Positions 24,851 to 34,517 of a stretch of DNA of 64,000 nt are shown one piece after another. The stretch is from JAAGZL01 sp964628835 (GTDB taxonomy: Bacteria > Pseudomonadota > Gammaproteobacteria > Chromatiales > Chromatiaceae): assembly GCA_964628835.1 (NCBI GenBank), contig CAZVME010000002.1:45853-109852 (forward strand). The letters are read 5' to 3'. The position numbers were made by a program, and so were the translations under genes. The notes under the pieces are model-generated. The model had not been told where the DNA came from. It searched no databases and saw only the letters and a list, made by a program, of their open reading frames with translations. The first letter of the stretch is position 1; each line of letters starts with the position of its first letter.

Positions 24851-25114
24851 TCAATTGAATGTATATTCTTTCCAAGGGATACGACTCGGATGGACATTGC
24901 TCATGAAATTTACAATATCCTTTCGACCCCAGTAGGTTGGAGTGCCGCGAGAATCCTGTCCCATCAGCACAATAGACATCCCTGGGAACAGGTGGTGGAA
25001 TGAACGCGCTGTCTTTTGACATTGCATCTGTGAGTTCAAAATATGTCTTTTCACTACAGCGATCGCAAAAGTTATGCTTTGTTCCTTAATGACCGCTCCT
25101 TGAACCTTAATCAT
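24851..25114 (-). CDS. Hypothetical protein of ICE backbone
   Basis: 87 aa from the ATG at 25114 (GGAG 8 bases upstream); a GTG at 25171 would add 19 residues. The protein begins MIKVQGAVIKEQSITFAIA and ends with RGTPTYWGRKDIVNFMSN and HPSRIPWKEYTFN, well conserved in character (Trp, Gly, Pro rich). I cannot assign a function. It sits 10 bases upstream of the previous small gene on the same strand. Confidence 0.5.
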   Translation of the reverse strand: MIKVQGAVIKEQSITFAIAVVKRHILNSQMQCQKTARSFHHLFPGMSIVLMGQDSRGTPTYWGRKDIVNFMSNVHPSRIPWKEYTFN

Positions 25115-25170
25115 CGGGAGATCTCCGGTATCGACTATTGAATAAGCCCCGGTACAGCACGGGTAGCCCA

Positions 25171-25344
25171 CTACTTCTCTTTTGTTACCCCTTTGAAAGG
25201 GGTTTTGCTGGATGTTTTTACATCCATAAATTGCCCCGTATCGGCATCGCGTTTAACCCAATGTCCTGAAGGGGTTTTGGTCTGCGAGCGCTGTCTGACA
25301 GCGCCATTTCGGTGTCCGTCACCTTTGGGAGGATTGGTGGCCAT
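25171..25344 (-). CDS. Small basic protein (57 aa)
   Basis: 57 aa from the ATG at 25344, with GGAG 8 bases upstream. The sequence is hydrophilic and basic (GDGHRNGAVRQRSQT, then HWVKRDADTGQFMDVK). It resembles short conserved proteins whose second half repeats a W-K-R-D-x-x-T-G-x-F-M-D pattern, often seen on mobile elements. Function unknown. It is divergent from the WYL regulator and may share its promoter region. Confidence 0.55.
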   Translation of the reverse strand: MATNPPKGDGHRNGAVRQRSQTKTPSGHWVKRDADTGQFMDVKTSSKTPFKGVTKEK

Positions 25345-25405
25345 GTTCACAGCTCCTACTTGAATTGCTGGATTGGAGCAAACCTCCAATCCTTGTGGAT
25401 ATTCT

Positions 25406-25425
25406 ACGATCATCATAATGATGAT
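25406..25425. promoter_or_regulatory. Palindromic operator candidate upstream of WYL regulator
   Basis: ATCATCAT-A-ATGATGAT at 25409-25425 is a perfect 8-bp palindrome. Together with the preceding bases it forms the half-site ACGATCATCA seen twice at 24.1 kb. It lies between the divergent small gene and the WYL regulator, where an autoregulatory site is expected. Confidence 0.45.
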
Positions 25426-25525
25426 GTCAATAGATAAAAAAGATCACCAGAAGAAAAAAGATTACCATAAAGCGTCATTTTAGGGCAGAATATCCAGATA
25501 CTTGGACTAGGGGAGAGAATTTACG

Positions 25526-26440
25526 GTGCATCTGTCAGAAATAAGCCAGGCGCAAAAAGAGCGGCTATCCCACATAGATTTCAGGACATATTTCCTGGGG
25601 GAAATTGGTCGAAGCGATATTGTGTCCCGGTTTGGTATTGGAGAGGCGGCGGCGACACGTGATATCACCTTATATAGAGAGCTGGCACACAAAAATCTGG
25701 AATATGATACGAAAGCCAAGTCATATGTGATGTCGGAAGCATTCAGGCCTCTGTTTGTATACTCACCCCCCCAGGTGTTGGCTGCACTCTCACTGGGCTT
25801 TGGTGAAGATTTTGTCGGTAGCCACAAGCCGATGATTTCATGCGAAACGCCAGCTGAGTTAAATAGACCACTGTTACCTGTCCTCGCTGCCCTTACACGG
25901 GCTATCCATCACAAGAAGGTGGTACGCATTCAGTATCGTTCAATTGAATCCGGCCCCAGCAGTCGTGAAATAGTCCCCTTCTTCTTGGTCGACAATGGCC
26001 TGCGTTGGCATGTACGGGCTTATTGTCGCAACCGAGAAGCCTTTATCGATTTTGTCATTACTCGTATTGCAGATCCGATGATTATCGATAGCGAACCTCA
26101 AGAGCATGAAACACGCGAAGCGGATATCCAATGGAATCGCATCGTCGAGATGGAGCTCGTGGCACACCCGAAGTTGCAACACCCTGAGACTATCGAAATG
26201 GACTATGCCATGCAGGATGGTGTGCTGAAGGTCAACGTGCGCGCTGCAGTGGCTGGTTATGTGCTTAGACGTTGGAATGTGGACTGTACGGAAGATCACA
26301 ACCAGAAAGGGGCAGAGTATCACCTGTGGCTTCGGAACAGACAGGCTTTATACGGAGTTAAAAATCTGATGTTAGCGCCGGGTTATACAACAGAAGTGGC
26401 CTCCGACGATGAGAAAGAACAAGTATCAGAGGAACGCTGA
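25526..26440 (+). CDS. WYL-domain transcriptional regulator (BrxR/CapW-like)
   Basis: 304 aa from a GTG start (GGGGAGAG upstream). The N-terminal winged helix occupies residues 1-85 (RSDIVSRFGIGEAAATRDI is the recognition region). A WYL domain at about 115-195 includes VVRIQYRSI and REIVPFFLVDNGLRWHVRAY. A WCX-like C-terminal domain with VLRRWNVDC follows. This three-part layout is that of BrxR/CapW, repressors in front of phage-defence operons that are relieved on infection, probably by a nucleic-acid ligand. It stands at the head of the 26-52 kb defence island and points into it, so it likely controls the genes that follow. Confidence 0.85.
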   Translation: MHLSEISQAQKERLSHIDFRTYFLGEIGRSDIVSRFGIGEAAATRDITLYRELAHKNLEYDTKAKSYVMSEAFRPLFVYSPPQVLAALSLGFGEDFVGSHKPMISCETPAELNRPLLPVLAALTRAIHHKKVVRIQYRSIESGPSSREIVPFFLVDNGLRWHVRAYCRNREAFIDFVITRIADPMIIDSEPQEHETREADIQWNRIVEMELVAHPKLQHPETIEMDYAMQDGVLKVNVRAAVAGYVLRRWNVDCTEDHNQKGAEYHLWLRNRQALYGVKNLMLAPGYTTEVASDDEKEQVSEER

Positions 26441-26445
26441 GTAAC

Positions 26446-26502
26446 AACAATTACCGACTACCATGCCAAGTCCTTTGCTCACGAGCTGAACAAGCGGCAT
26501 TT
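26446..26502 (+). pseudogene. N-terminal scar of a SNF2-type helicase
   Basis: Directly after the WYL stop, one frame reads TTITDYHAKSFAHELNKR, which closely resembles the N-terminus of large SNF2-family helicases of defence loci (commonly starting ITDYHAKYFAHEL). The homology stops after about 18 codons and runs into the leader of the type III system. It looks like the stub of a helicase gene replaced by the restriction cassette. Confidence 0.5.
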
Positions 26503-26556
26503 CGTGATTTCTAAATGCTGCATAAATGTGAATAAAAATATAGCAAGAGAATCAAT

Positions 26557-28674
26557 ATGGCAAAGCTTACAAAAGCACAAATAGAAGCAATAAAAAGACA
26601 ACTAGATGAAACTGGTGAGCTTCATCCTGAGTGGCGTTGGGATATTTTTCCACCAGAGAAACAAGAATATGAACTAGTTTATGCTGCTAAGCGGCGCGAG
26701 GAAGACGTTATTGCGCAGACAATGGCAGTACCACTACAAACAGTTCGTACGTTTAATAATGGTGAAGGTAGGGCGCAAGATGGTAAATGGTATAACCGTC
26801 TTATCTTTGGCGATAATTTGCAGGCAATGAAAACACTATTGTCTGACCGAGACGTTGCTGGAAAAGTTAAGCTTGTATATATCGACCCACCGTTTGCCAC
26901 TAAACAAGACTTCAAAGGAAGCAAAGATCAAAAAGCTTATCAGGATAAAGTGGCAGGAGCTGAATTTATAGAGTTTTTGCGAAAACGACTAGTTTTGGTA
27001 CGAGAGCTTCTCTCACCAGATGGATCGCTTTATATCCACTTAGATTCTCGGAAAGGTCACTATATAAAATGCATATTAGATGAGGTTTTTCGAGAGAATT
27101 ATTTCCAAAACGAAATCATTTGGAAGCGATCGGCTGCACATAGTGATACTGGTACTTTCGCACCAATACACGATACTATTTATTTTTATACAAACTCCTC
27201 CGATTTCGAGTTTGAAACTCAATATCAGCCTTATAGTGATGACTATATTGATGAACGGTATAAGCACAAAGATCCAGATGGAAGACGTTATGTTGATGAT
27301 AATTTAACTGCTACTGGTCTAAAAGGTGGTGGTTACGAATATGAATGGAATGGTGTAACAAAAATATGGCGTTGTCCTATATCAACTATGCGCCGCTATA
27401 AAAAAGAGAATCGTCTTTACTACACACGTAATGGTGTAGTAAGAATTAAAAGATATTTGGAAGAAATGCCTGGTTTGGCAATGCAAGATGTATGGTTAAA
27501 AATATTTCCAGTTAACTCACAGGCTGTAGAAAGAGTGGATTATCCAACGCAAAAACCCGAGGCATTGCTAGAGCTAATTATCAAATCATCATCTCGTGAA
27601 GGCGATTTGGTTTTAGATGCTTTTGCAGGTTCAGGGACAACATGTGCAGTAGCGGAGAAGTTAAAACGACGCTGGATAGGAATTGATTCGGGAAAATTGG
27701 CGACATATATAATTCAAAAACGAATGCTTAATCTTAAAGCTGATATTGGCAATAAAGGTAGAGCAATAAAGGCTAATTCATTTGTATTACAAAATGCCGG
27801 TTTGTATGACTTTGATTCATTAAAGGATTTGCCATGGGAAGATTGGCGGTTTTTTGCGCTACAACTTTTTGAATGTAGAGATAAACGACAGAAAATTTGT
27901 GGTCTACAATTAGATGGGGAAAAAGGACGTTCTCCAGTGCTTGTATATGACTGGAAAAGCAATCCCGGGCAAACTATAAGCGAGGAAACTATCGAAGACA
28001 TTCATGCAATGGTTGGTAAAAGAATCGGGAAAAAGTTTTACATTATTGCACCGATGATGGCCTTCGATTTCTTCCAAGACTATATGGATCTGGATGGCAT
28101 ACGCTATTACGCATTGCGTATACCATATTCAATGATCCAGGAACTGCATAGACGGGATTTTGAAGCAGTTTTGCAGGCTAGAGAAGAAGGTAACGTTAAT
28201 GATATTCAAGAAGCATATGGTTTCTCATTCATGATTGCTCCAGAGGTTGTATGGGAAGCAAAGTCTGAAAAAGCACGTGATGAATTGTTTGCGTGGGCAG
28301 ATTTAAGAACCAAAAAGTTTACCAGTAAAGCAATAATCAAAGGTTCCGAACAACAAGGTTCATTAGAGACGTTGTCAATGCTTATGATTGACCTGGATTA
28401 TGATGGTAACATTTTTGATTTGGATATTGCTCTTTATGGTGAAGAGTTAGAAAAATCTAAATGGACTGCGAGATTTTCACCTGATGATGTTGGTGAGAAA
28501 ATAATGGCTGTATGGGTTGACCATCATGGGAACGAAAGTAAAGCCGTGATTTCAAGAGATCAATTCGGTTTGCCGAAGATGGAAAAATCCAATAAACCAA
28601 ACACTAAAAATAAGTTAGCAAAGAAGAAGGCGGCCAAGAAAAAAGTAGCGACCAAAAAGAAAGTTAAAAGGTAG
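26557..28674 (+). CDS. mod: Type III restriction-modification methyltransferase (Mod)
   Basis: 705 aa. DNA amino-methyltransferase of the beta order: motif IV DPPF at about residue 110 (VYIDPPFATKQDF), the FIEFLRKRLVLVRELL and LSPDGSLYIHLD region after it, and the SAM motif DAFAGSGTT near 353. The region between them is the target-recognition part. The C-terminus is Lys-rich (AKKKAAKKKVATKKK), a likely DNA-binding tail. It would methylate one strand of an asymmetric site and give Res its specificity. It is AT-rich, unlike the neighbouring regulator, so it was acquired separately. It lies 17 bases upstream of res. Confidence 0.85.
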   Translation: MAKLTKAQIEAIKRQLDETGELHPEWRWDIFPPEKQEYELVYAAKRREEDVIAQTMAVPLQTVRTFNNGEGRAQDGKWYNRLIFGDNLQAMKTLLSDRDVAGKVKLVYIDPPFATKQDFKGSKDQKAYQDKVAGAEFIEFLRKRLVLVRELLSPDGSLYIHLDSRKGHYIKCILDEVFRENYFQNEIIWKRSAAHSDTGTFAPIHDTIYFYTNSSDFEFETQYQPYSDDYIDERYKHKDPDGRRYVDDNLTATGLKGGGYEYEWNGVTKIWRCPISTMRRYKKENRLYYTRNGVVRIKRYLEEMPGLAMQDVWLKIFPVNSQAVERVDYPTQKPEALLELIIKSSSREGDLVLDAFAGSGTTCAVAEKLKRRWIGIDSGKLATYIIQKRMLNLKADIGNKGRAIKANSFVLQNAGLYDFDSLKDLPWEDWRFFALQLFECRDKRQKICGLQLDGEKGRSPVLVYDWKSNPGQTISEETIEDIHAMVGKRIGKKFYIIAPMMAFDFFQDYMDLDGIRYYALRIPYSMIQELHRRDFEAVLQAREEGNVNDIQEAYGFSFMIAPEVVWEAKSEKARDELFAWADLRTKKFTSKAIIKGSEQQGSLETLSMLMIDLDYDGNIFDLDIALYGEELEKSKWTARFSPDDVGEKIMAVWVDHHGNESKAVISRDQFGLPKMEKSNKPNTKNKLAKKKAAKKKVATKKKVKR

Positions 28675-28691
28675 TTTGAAGGATTCTACAC

Positions 28692-31235
28692 ATGACGCCA
28701 ACACCAGATAAACAGAGAATAAAAGTAGATGATCTTGCTTTAAAAGTAAGAGATGACTGTGACAGATCCAGATGGAATGAGGATCTATATGAGGAATTTT
28801 TGGATATCTTGTGTGGTGATCGTGAGTACCAAAAAGAAGCAATACGGGAGGCTTTAAGATATGTCATTGGGGGTGAGTATGAAAATCTTAGATCCTTAGC
28901 TAAAGAAAACTGGGATAACAATCGCTATATTGAAGAGCGATATGGAACATGGACTAATTTCGAAAAATATCTACAGTTACCTGACAAGCTTTCTGCATCA
29001 TTGGATTTAGCAACAGGTACTGGTAAAAGCTATATTATCTACGGTATCGCAATGATACTTATAGCGGAAGGCGTAGTAGATAGAGTATTGGTGCTATGCC
29101 CGTCTACTACGATTGAGACTGGTCTTCTTGAAAAAATTAAGCTGTTGGCTGGTAATGCAGAATTGATTGAAGCTCTTCCAGATAGTGCGTGTTACAAAAT
29201 CCCAAAGATTATTCAAGCAACCGAAACGATTGCAGCTGGATGCATATGCGTAGAGAATCGTGATGCGGTATATACTCATGTAAAATCATCTGTTGAAGAT
29301 AGTTTGTGGGGTAAAGGTGCAAAAGTCGCTGTTCTTAATGATGAAGCACATCATGTAGCTAATGATCCTGCTGCCAAGTCAAGAAAATGGAAGGAGTTTC
29401 TAGAAAACCCAAAATATGGATTTAATATTGTACTGGGTTTTTCAGGTACTTGTTATGTAGAGAATAATTATTTTTCTGATGTGATATATCGGTACTCACT
29501 TCGAAAAGCAATTGAACAGAGATATGTCAAAAAAGTTAAATATTTGGCAGAAATAGAACGAACCGGGGAAGAAAATGAAGATTGGCAACTTCGTACTAGC
29601 ATGCACGAGCAAAAACGAAAAGAACTAAAGCCAAAGAAAATCACTCCTCTTTCAATTATAGTGACGCCAACAATTAAAAAGTGTAATCAAGTAGGCGAGG
29701 AATTGATTGAGTACTTGGTTGGTCATCGTGGATATACAGAAAATGATGCAGATGAAAAAGTTCTAGTAGTCTATAACAACTCACCTGATGTAGCTAAACT
29801 TCCAATGCTAGATGAAGAAGATAATAAGGTGGAATGGATTATATCTGTTTCAATGCTCAATGAAGGTTGGGATGTCAAGAGAGTGTTTCAGATTATCCCG
29901 CATGATGAAAGAGCTTTTAATTCAAAGTTATTAATCGCGCAAGTATTAGGCCGCGGATTGAGAGTGCCAGAAGAATGGAAAGGTGAACAACCAGAGGTTG
30001 TTATTTTTAACCATGCTTCATGGGCCGGGGGTATCCGTCATCTTGTTGATGAAATACTTGAGAATGAAAAACAGCTTACAGGTAAGGTTTTAGAGGGGTC
30101 TGAGTATCACTTTGAATTGCATAATTTAAAATACAATGTAAATAAACGGTCTGAAGAAAAAGTAAAAAAAGGGCAGTTTGATCTGCTTTCAAAAGGTTAC
30201 GTGGATATTCCAATGGAGGCAGATACAGTCAAGGTCAATGCGCAGTTTGAACAGGCATTGACTGGCAAAACAGAAGAGTGGAGCTCGGAAATAAGAAGAA
30301 AAATATATAAACCAGAAGAAGTTGCCACGCAAATGCATAATGTACTTGTTAAGTACGATATGGAAACTGCTTCAATGGGTGTAAAAGAAGAAGAGACGCA
30401 TTATTCGGTAGATTATCCATTTAAAAAATTACTAAAAATAGTAAACAATTCACTACATGGTTTAGATTATTGTACGGAGTCTAATAAACAAAAGTTCTTA
30501 CAAGCTTTGGGTACATTAAGGAGAAAGAAAACGCAAGTAGTTAGATATGAGCTAGACCCTGATCAAATGTATGAAATAAGCACAAAAGATAAGCCGTCAG
30601 AAAGCGGAAGCGCCTCTCAACTTAGAAGGGATAAAGTAGCTTTTATCCCATTTGGTGCGGAAAAATACGTTAACGAAGAACAGATTGAGTTTTTTAATGA
30701 GGTGATTGAAGAGGGTGGGGATTACAAGAGTATTCGAGTCAAAAACAAATATGATTTGAAATCGCCAGTGAGTCTCGTTTTTGGTGATTCAGCTAATGAG
30801 AAGAAATTTACACAAGAACTACTTAAGCCAGATAACTATGAGAAATTTAAGGCGTGGGTGAAATCAACTTCGATGAATTTTTATGGGATTGACTATGCGT
30901 GGAAGAAAGGAACGACTCCTAAAAGAGGTAAATTTAACCCGGATTTCTTCGTTAAGGCTGAGGGAATTATTCTTGTAGTTGAAATAAAGGATGATGAGGA
31001 AATAAGAAATCCTTCGCAAGAAAATATAAAGAAATATGAGTATGCGCAAGCACATTTTAGTCGTATAAATGATGAAATAAAAAAGAAAAAAATAGATGTT
31101 TTTTATATTTTTCACTTTCTCACACCTAAAGATTATCCTGACTTTTTTACGGCGATGAGAAATGACAAGCTAAAATCATATCGTTCTAAGTTGGATGTTA
31201 AATTAGCGGAAGAAGCCGATGAGTCTATTGAATAA
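28692..31235 (+). CDS. res: Type III restriction endonuclease/helicase subunit (Res)
   Basis: 847 aa. Superfamily 2 helicase with Walker A TGTGKS at 108-113, a motif II variant LNDEAHHV near 215-222, motif III FSGT near 251, and motif VI LGRGLRVPEEW near 417-427. The C-terminal PD-(D/E)xK nuclease shows NPDFF near 750 and VVEIKDD near 762-768. It uses ATP to translocate or switch along DNA and cleaves away from the site when two Mod sites meet. It is AT-rich like mod, and the pair forms a complete cassette. Confidence 0.85.
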   Translation: MTPTPDKQRIKVDDLALKVRDDCDRSRWNEDLYEEFLDILCGDREYQKEAIREALRYVIGGEYENLRSLAKENWDNNRYIEERYGTWTNFEKYLQLPDKLSASLDLATGTGKSYIIYGIAMILIAEGVVDRVLVLCPSTTIETGLLEKIKLLAGNAELIEALPDSACYKIPKIIQATETIAAGCICVENRDAVYTHVKSSVEDSLWGKGAKVAVLNDEAHHVANDPAAKSRKWKEFLENPKYGFNIVLGFSGTCYVENNYFSDVIYRYSLRKAIEQRYVKKVKYLAEIERTGEENEDWQLRTSMHEQKRKELKPKKITPLSIIVTPTIKKCNQVGEELIEYLVGHRGYTENDADEKVLVVYNNSPDVAKLPMLDEEDNKVEWIISVSMLNEGWDVKRVFQIIPHDERAFNSKLLIAQVLGRGLRVPEEWKGEQPEVVIFNHASWAGGIRHLVDEILENEKQLTGKVLEGSEYHFELHNLKYNVNKRSEEKVKKGQFDLLSKGYVDIPMEADTVKVNAQFEQALTGKTEEWSSEIRRKIYKPEEVATQMHNVLVKYDMETASMGVKEEETHYSVDYPFKKLLKIVNNSLHGLDYCTESNKQKFLQALGTLRRKKTQVVRYELDPDQMYEISTKDKPSESGSASQLRRDKVAFIPFGAEKYVNEEQIEFFNEVIEEGGDYKSIRVKNKYDLKSPVSLVFGDSANEKKFTQELLKPDNYEKFKAWVKSTSMNFYGIDYAWKKGTTPKRGKFNPDFFVKAEGIILVVEIKDDEEIRNPSQENIKKYEYAQAHFSRINDEIKKKKIDVFYIFHFLTPKDYPDFFTAMRNDKLKSYRSKLDVKLAEEADESIE

Positions 31236-31413
31236 ATGAATAGTTATAAGCATTTGTCGATAAGTTTTTTGCCAGGCTACTAGAAGGAGGCCGCCTTATT
31301 AGAGAGGGCGGAGATGAGACTGAAGACACAGGAGCAACCACATATTATTAAGCGTCTTGAAGTGGAATTGGAAAATCAAGATAGTCATCAATAACAAAAA
31401 GTAACGGAAAAGT

Positions 31414-32667
31414 ATGCCATCTACATTCGCCTGGCTCGACCATTCAGAAAGCGACCGCCGTAAAGCGCTCGATATCGTTGATCTGTTCCGTGAACAGGAT
31501 ACGCGGGATGAGCTCGGCATCGGTACAGTCCGGGATGCACTAGCAGATACATTATTCCCTGGAATCAGCACAATCCAGACACGCGCCAAATACTTGCTGT
31601 TCATCCCATGGATTTATCAGACCCTGGAGGATCGCAAGACAAAATCGAGTGATGTAGGCAGACTGGCTCGGCGGCATGAAATCGAGTTGATCTACCAGCT
31701 TCTCGAGTCGGACGACACGGATGGTGTTATCGGCAAAGATGCAAAAGTCGGTTTGCAGCGGCTACCGAGTTCCGTGTACTGGGCGGGTCTCGGTGTTTTT
31801 GGTATCCGGCGATTCCAGGGTTCATTGGATCAGTATCATCGATCGCTTGATGGATTTTACCGAGGCCGGCGGCAGATGCATGCCTCCGCTGAGGATGGGA
31901 TCGTCGAGTTGTTCAGGCCGCATGCGAACTGGCATGAGGGCTTGCCACTGGTGCCAGATGCGTTTCCAAAGGGGGCTTCGCTTAATCTGGAAGAAGAGGG
32001 GGCTGAATATCTACGCCAACAGATAATGACAAATGTCCCCGGCACCCTCATCGCATTTCTGGTCGATCAAGGGGGATGGTGGGATGCGGTCAGTTTTCCC
32101 TGGCATCATCCACAGGTTGGCGAATGTTCGAACCGTGTGCAGGGACAACTGCACCATGCGGAACTCTTTTCACTGGTTATGCTCGGGGCGGCTTTGCTCT
32201 ATAACCTGATGTTGGCAGAGAAGCGGGCTTCGGGCCGAAGTGATGGAACAAGCAAGCCAGAGAGGCTTGTAGTTCGTTATCGTAAGGCGTTAGGTGAATG
32301 GTATGGGAATCTTGAAGAGAAGCGTCCAGCGCTTAAACAGTGGGTGGAATTTCGTGCCGAATTCTGGGATGCAATTCATCTGGTAAATCGACGTATTCCA
32401 GTTCCAACGGTTCATTTCATAAATACATGGATGGATCTTGCTCTGAGGGTTGGCGGGGTTGATGCCCTTATCGATTCGCGTTCCGCAAGAGACCTCATCC
32501 ATCATCGCGAACGTCGACTGAAACGAACACTAGCCAGACTAGACAATCCCCGTGCACTGGAAACATGGAGTGGTGCGGCAGGGACACAGCAACTTTCATA
32601 TCGCTGGCAGCAGGCACAGATTATTTTGCAGGATATCCTGCGAGGTCTAGGGAAGGAGCAGGGGTAG
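31414..32667 (+). CDS. DUF6361 protein, first gene of DUF6361-PLD-SNF2 trio (Azaca-like)
   Basis: 417 aa. The N-terminus TFAWLDHSESDRRKALDIVD and the following RDELGIGTVRDALADTLFPG are the hallmark of DUF6361. The rest is mainly helical, without visible catalytic motifs. As I recall it, DUF6361, a PLD-type nuclease and a SNF2-type helicase are the gene content of the Azaca anti-phage system; the trio here matches that arrangement. The stop codon shares one base with the GTG start of the next gene, so the genes are translationally coupled. Composition returns to GC-rich here, after the AT-rich type III genes. Confidence 0.75.
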   Translation: MPSTFAWLDHSESDRRKALDIVDLFREQDTRDELGIGTVRDALADTLFPGISTIQTRAKYLLFIPWIYQTLEDRKTKSSDVGRLARRHEIELIYQLLESDDTDGVIGKDAKVGLQRLPSSVYWAGLGVFGIRRFQGSLDQYHRSLDGFYRGRRQMHASAEDGIVELFRPHANWHEGLPLVPDAFPKGASLNLEEEGAEYLRQQIMTNVPGTLIAFLVDQGGWWDAVSFPWHHPQVGECSNRVQGQLHHAELFSLVMLGAALLYNLMLAEKRASGRSDGTSKPERLVVRYRKALGEWYGNLEEKRPALKQWVEFRAEFWDAIHLVNRRIPVPTVHFINTWMDLALRVGGVDALIDSRSARDLIHHRERRLKRTLARLDNPRALETWSGAAGTQQLSYRWQQAQIILQDILRGLGKEQG

Positions 32668-34517
32668 TGCTGGCACCGAAAGATCGTACTCTGCTACTTG
32701 AATCACTGCGCCCACCACCGGGATTCCGTCTGGACGCGGCGGTTTCGACGACCTACTCCCTGGATCTTATGGCGTTACTGGTTGCTCCGCTTGCGTTTAC
32801 CTTCTTTGACTGGGAAGGGGACGATGGTGAACCAACCAAAGACCCCAATGCTCTGTTGGAGGCGATCCGCCGCCATGTTGATCGCATCCACGTGTTTTGC
32901 CAGGCAGGCCAAATTGCTGTGCCAAAAGCCTATCGAATGTTGTTCGGTTATCTGGAATCAAGTGTCCATGAGGTGAGGGCTGTCAGGGATGGTGGGGTGT
33001 TTCATCCGAAAGTGTGGGTCGTGCGCTATGTGGCCGATGGCGAGCCAGCACAGTATCGTCTGCTCTGTGCTTCTCGAAATCTGACATTTGATCGTTCATG
33101 GGACACGCTGCTTGTACTGGATGGAGTAGCAGGCAGGAAGGCTGCAAAGAAAAACGAACCACTTTCCCGATTCATCCGTTCATTGCAGGAGATGGTAGTA
33201 CAGGAGCTGCCGGATAATACGAAAAGCACATTGGCTGGGTTGGCCAACGAGATTGCCCACGTAGAATTCCAATTGCCGGATCATATTGAGGACATTGATT
33301 TCTGGCCGCTCGGCTTACCGGGTGCACAGGATGTGTGGCCGTTTCCAGATCGTTCAGATCGCGGGTTGGTCATAGCGCCTTTCGTATCTGAACGTACGCT
33401 TGGTCAGTTGAACATTTCCAGTGAGCAGACCCTTGTTTCTCGTATCGATTCGTTGGGATCGCTTGATCCCGGCCAGATGGATGACTACGAAATATTTGCA
33501 TTGAGTGAGGGGGCCGATTTTGAGCAAGAAGAGGGTGCCGAACCTGATGATGTTATAGATTCGAGTAACGAACTCTCAGGGTTGCATGCCAAGTTGTTCG
33601 CGTTTGATGTTGCAGGTGTAGGGCATGTATGGACGGGTTCAGCAAATGCCACTAACGCCGCGTTCCATAAAAATGTTGAGTTTCTCGTGGAAATGCGCGG
33701 ACAAAGCAAACACATGGGGGTGGAGGCGATTCTCTGTCCTCAACAGAAAGGCATCAGTGTACTGCGAGACCTCCTGGAGCCGTTCTCTCCAGACGAGGAA
33801 GGTGGAGCTGATTCAGCTCAGCAGGCGTTGGATCAATTGCTCCTGCATCTTCGCCGATTTGTCGTTGACCTGGAACTAGAGGTGCATGCTGAACAGTCTG
33901 ACGAGAGTCTATTCAATCTCAGGCTGTCTCCGACAAAAACGCCGGATTTGCCAGAAGCAAAATTCGAACTTCAATGTTGGCCGCTTACGCTCAGACAGGA
34001 AGCTGGCGCGCAGTTCTTGTCAACTGATAGCAATTTGTCCTCCTTGTTCTCATCATTATCGTTTGAAGGGCTGACGACGTTTTTCGCCTTCGAGGGTCGG
34101 GTCTCTATCGATGGTAAGTCAGGTATTTGTCGCTTCATGCTGAATCTTCCTTCAAAGGGGTTTCCAGAAAACCGGCGCCAGCGACTGTTGCGCTATATGT
34201 TGAAAGACCAGCAGCAACTCATGCGATATCTGTTTCTGTTGCTAGGTGAGGAAGGGGCGTTATCACTGGCTGATTTCACTGGATTATCACGATACGCCAG
34301 TGGTTCAGAAAATAGTGGATTCCACGCGGACATCCCAATGCTTGAGGCGCTGGTCAAGGCACTGGAGCGCAGCCCTGAGAAGCTGGATCAGGTTGCACAT
34401 TTGGTAACCGAACTCTCGAGTACGGAGGAGGGGCGAGCACTCCTTCCCGAAGAATTCGATCAGATTTGGGTGCCGTTGTGGAAAGCCAGAGAGGAGCTGG
34501 CTAAAAATGGCAGTTAA
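32667..34517 (+). CDS. Phospholipase D-type nuclease of the DUF6361 trio
   Basis: 616 aa from the GTG at 32667, with AAGGAG upstream. Two PLD half-sites are visible in one chain: FHPKVWVV (His113) followed by CASRNLTFD, and LHAKLFAF (His307) followed by TGSANATN. Two HxK motifs in one polypeptide should make a complete active site without dimerisation. Proteins of this class cut DNA and occur in DISARM and related systems. It overlaps the helicase gene by 11 bases. Confidence 0.8.
   Translation: MLAPKDRTLLLESLRPPPGFRLDAAVSTTYSLDLMALLVAPLAFTFFDWEGDDGEPTKDPNALLEAIRRHVDRIHVFCQAGQIAVPKAYRMLFGYLESSVHEVRAVRDGGVFHPKVWVVRYVADGEPAQYRLLCASRNLTFDRSWDTLLVLDGVAGRKAAKKNEPLSRFIRSLQEMVVQELPDNTKSTLAGLANEIAHVEFQLPDHIEDIDFWPLGLPGAQDVWPFPDRSDRGLVIAPFVSERTLGQLNISSEQTLVSRIDSLGSLDPGQMDDYEIFALSEGADFEQEEGAEPDDVIDSSNELSGLHAKLFAFDVAGVGHVWTGSANATNAAFHKNVEFLVEMRGQSKHMGVEAILCPQQKGISVLRDLLEPFSPDEEGGADSAQQALDQLLLHLRRFVVDLELEVHAEQSDESLFNLRLSPTKTPDLPEAKFELQCWPLTLRQEAGAQFLSTDSNLSSLFSSLSFEGLTTFFAFEGRVSIDGKSGICRFMLNLPSKGFPENRRQRLLRYMLKDQQQLMRYLFLLLGEEGALSLADFTGLSRYASGSENSGFHADIPMLEALVKALERSPEKLDQVAHLVTELSSTEEGRALLPEEFDQIWVPLWKAREELAKNGS

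Noticed and set aside
31270..31310. Terminator after the type III res gene
   Set aside because: CCGCC/GGCGG arms can pair, but the hairpin is not followed by a T run.
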